A stretch of DNA of 64,000 bases. Origin: Herbiconiux sp. A18JL235 (GTDB taxonomy: Bacteria; Actinomycetota; Actinomycetes; Actinomycetales; Microbacteriaceae). Shown piece by piece: positions 62,431 through 64,000 of this stretch (position 1 is the stretch's first letter; every line of letters begins with the position of its first letter). The notes under the pieces are model-generated. The model ran no database searches. It had not been told where the DNA came from and was given only the letters and a program-made list of their open reading frames with translations. The DNA is taken from assembly GCF_040939305.1 (NCBI RefSeq), contig NZ_CP162511.1, positions 3,100,001 to 3,164,000 on the forward strand, written 5' to 3'. Position numbers and translations under genes: made by a program.

Positions 62431-63393
62431 TCAGCGCGCGGGGTCTTGCTTGCGCGAGGCCTTTAGGGCGTAGAGGCGCTGGTCGGCGCGGTCGCGGATC
62501 GTGTGTGCCGAGTCGTCGGGCCGCGCGACAGCGAGCCCGAACGACCAGCCCCGCGGGATCGACGCGTGCAGCCGCTCGACCACCTCCCCCGCCTCCGCCT
62601 CCGTCGTCGCGGGCAGCACGAGCAGGAACTCGTCGCCACCGATCCGCGCGACGAGGTCGTACGGACGGGTGATCGCGCGCAGGGCCGATGCGAACTCCAC
62701 CAGCCGACGGTCGCCCTCGGCGTGACCACGCTCGTCGTTGACGCGCTTGAAGTCGTCGAGATCGACGATCACGACGGCGACGCTCTGCCCCGTGCGGGCC
62801 GCTCTGGTGAGCTCCAGGTCGATGCGCGCATCCAGGCCCGACCGGTTGAGCAGCCCGGTGAGCGGGTCGGTCGTGATCTCCCGGTCGAGCCTGCTGCGCA
62901 GGTAGCCCGCGGCTTCGAGGCAGAACACCGACGCCAGCAGGATGTTGAACCAGGTCAGCAGCAGCGCATCCAGCGGGTTGATGATCACCGCCGTCAGCGA
63001 GAGCGCGAACCCCGTCGCGGTGACCGCCCGGGCTACCCACCGCCGGTAGAACCAGCCCAGGTAGCAGGCGAACATCGGGTAGAGCACGATGTTGTTGACG
63101 GATGCGACCGGCGCCACCGAGACGGCCATCTGCACCGAGGTGACGACGAAGAAGACGCTCGCGCCCGCGATGCCGAGCCAGCTGACGAAGCGCGCGCCGA
63201 ATGCGATGGGGGTGCCGGCGAGCACGATGGTGACGGCGATCCAGAACCACGTCCAGCCGCTCCCGAGCGGGTTGGCCGTCGAGGTGATCGCATCGAGGAG
63301 GCCGCTGGCCGCGATGACCACCCCTGCAGCCGCGGTGACCCAGGCGAACGGCGGAATCCGCCGGCCGGCGAGCCACGCCCCGAAACGCCTCAT
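62431..63393 (-). CDS. Membrane-bound GGDEF diguanylate cyclase
   Basis: A 320-aa protein. Six hydrophobic helices cover the first 150 residues, followed by a GGDEF domain (about 170-315) with the intact active-site motif GGDEF at 252-256. The inhibitory I-site RPYD (243-246) lies 5 residues before it. TTDPLTGLLNRSGLD is the domain entry. It makes cyclic di-GMP and should be feedback-inhibited. GGGGGAGG precedes the start; a TAGACT -10 box lies upstream. Confidence 0.9.
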   Translation of the reverse strand: MRRFGAWLAGRRIPPFAWVTAAAGVVIAASGLLDAITSTANPLGSGWTWFWIAVTIVLAGTPIAFGARFVSWLGIAGASVFFVVTSVQMAVSVAPVASVNNIVLYPMFACYLGWFYRRWVARAVTATGFALSLTAVIINPLDALLLTWFNILLASVFCLEAAGYLRSRLDREITTDPLTGLLNRSGLDARIDLELTRAARTGQSVAVVIVDLDDFKRVNDERGHAEGDRRLVEFASALRAITRPYDLVARIGGDEFLLVLPATTEAEAGEVVERLHASIPRGWSFGLAVARPDDSAHTIRDRADQRLYALKASRKQDPAR

Positions 63394-63474
63394 CGCCCTC
63401 CCCCACCCGACGCACCGAACGCACCCGACGATGACTGGAGTCTAAGCGAGCCGCCCCCGCGATGGTGACGGCTG

Positions 63475-63503
63475 CTGACGCATCCGTACCGCCGCTGTAT
63501 GCT
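63475..63503 (+). promoter_or_regulatory. Promoter of the nucleotidyltransferase gene
   Basis: -35 CTGACG (63475-63480) and -10 TATGCT (63498-63503) are separated by 17 bp; a GGGGGTGA ribosome site precedes the GTG at 63540. Confidence 0.45.
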
Positions 63504-63539
63504 GGTCTACTTTTCCGATCGCGAACCCGGGGGTGAGCC

Positions 63540-64000
63540 GTGCAGACCATCGTCACTGCAGAGTACGGTTCGCGCGCCATCGGCGTCGCCACCGGGGATT
63601 CCGATCACGACCTCATGAGCGTCTTCGTCGAAGACCCCGAGTACGTGCTCGGCATCGAGACCATCGACACCCACGCATCCTCCACGGCGGCCGCCGGCGC
63701 ACGATCCACCCACCAAGACACCGACATCACGCGCTACCCGCTGCGGAAGTGGGCGAAGCTCGCGGCCGTGGGCAACCCCACCGTGCTGCTCCTGCTGTTC
63801 CTCGAGCCCCTCGACAGCACCGGGCACTGGGAGATGCTGAAGGGCATCCGGGATGCGTTCGTCTCCCGGGAGGCCGGCCGGCGGTTCCAGGGCTACTCGC
63901 TGGGGCAGCGGGAGGCGATGGTCGGTATGCGCAACAAGCGCACCAACAGGCCCGAGCTGATCCACAAGCACGGCTACGACACCAAGTTCGCGTACCACAT
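63540..64000 (+). CDS. DNA polymerase beta superfamily nucleotidyltransferase, 3' end outside window
   Basis: The visible 153 codons start with GTG (ribosome site GGGGGTGA) and read through the right edge. The nucleotidyltransferase signature is GSRAIGVATGDSDHDLM, with the two Asp that bind metal. It continues with RYPLRKWAKLAAVGNPTVLLLLF and ends in KHGYDTKFAYH, as in the RNA-repair-type family (COG3541). The rest of the gene is outside the window. Confidence 0.8.
   Translation, partial: MQTIVTAEYGSRAIGVATGDSDHDLMSVFVEDPEYVLGIETIDTHASSTAAAGARSTHQDTDITRYPLRKWAKLAAVGNPTVLLLLFLEPLDSTGHWEMLKGIRDAFVSREAGRRFQGYSLGQREAMVGMRNKRTNRPELIHKHGYDTKFAYH

Overview
The window is high-GC DNA (roughly 70% by eye) with short intergenic gaps, many 1-4 base gene overlaps, GTG and TTG starts, frequent GGATGCG/GCATCCG words, leaderless promoters, LAxTG-type surface sorting and a RamB-like glyoxylate regulator. 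Together these point to an actinobacterium, most likely Microbacteriaceae. No rRNA, tRNA, CRISPR array, transposase or phage gene was seen. Both window edges cut genes: a DUF2207 membrane protein at the left and a polymerase-beta-like nucleotidyltransferase at the right.

1-22 kb is mainly housekeeping and envelope: DUF2207 and DUF4349 membrane proteins, a GH3 hydrolase coupled to an acyl-CoA dehydrogenase, a gamma carbonic anhydrase, two paralogous CPA1 Na+/H+ antiporters, LtrA, a DUF2975/HTH pair, a ferritin-like protein, a fatty acyl-CoA ligase, a methyltransferase, a carboxylesterase, a HAD phosphatase, and an alpha/beta hydrolase with its TetR repressor. 22.5-33.5 kb is an aromatic lower-pathway and acetate block: pcaI-pcaJ-pcaF with an IclR regulator, maleylacetate reductase, a PcpA/MhqO-like ring-cleaving dioxygenase with an esterase, then aceA-aceB and a RamB-like regulator. 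Maleylacetate would be reduced to 3-oxoadipate, activated and thiolysed to succinyl-CoA and acetyl-CoA, with the glyoxylate shunt downstream.

33.5-39.3 kb carries an amidohydrolase, a DUF59 protein, a zinc alcohol dehydrogenase, a GldA-like dehydrogenase and a divergent AcoR/MimR-like activator. This is the accessory set normally found with propane-type diiron monooxygenases, but no monooxygenase subunit is present. 39.3-48.4 kb encodes surface and secreted proteins (a 1095-residue Gly-rich LAATG protein, a CWB2-repeat protein, a Tat-type secreted protein), a cupin/hydrolase pair and an MHS-type transporter. 48.4-51.8 kb is a patchier, lower-GC stretch with a gene-poor gap, a PadR/HAAS pair, an ABM-domain protein and a toxin-antitoxin-like pair.

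53.2-62.4 kb is a carbohydrate (probably polyol) locus: DeoR regulator, FGGY kinase, SDR dehydrogenase, lipoprotein binding protein, two permeases and an ATPase on one strand, with a divergent BtpA/SgcQ-family gene. The last gene of the operon, an EamA transporter, is frameshifted by an 8-bp tandem duplication. At least ten genes and one mini-ORF have a TANNNT box 6-7 nt before the start codon, as expected for leaderless mRNAs.
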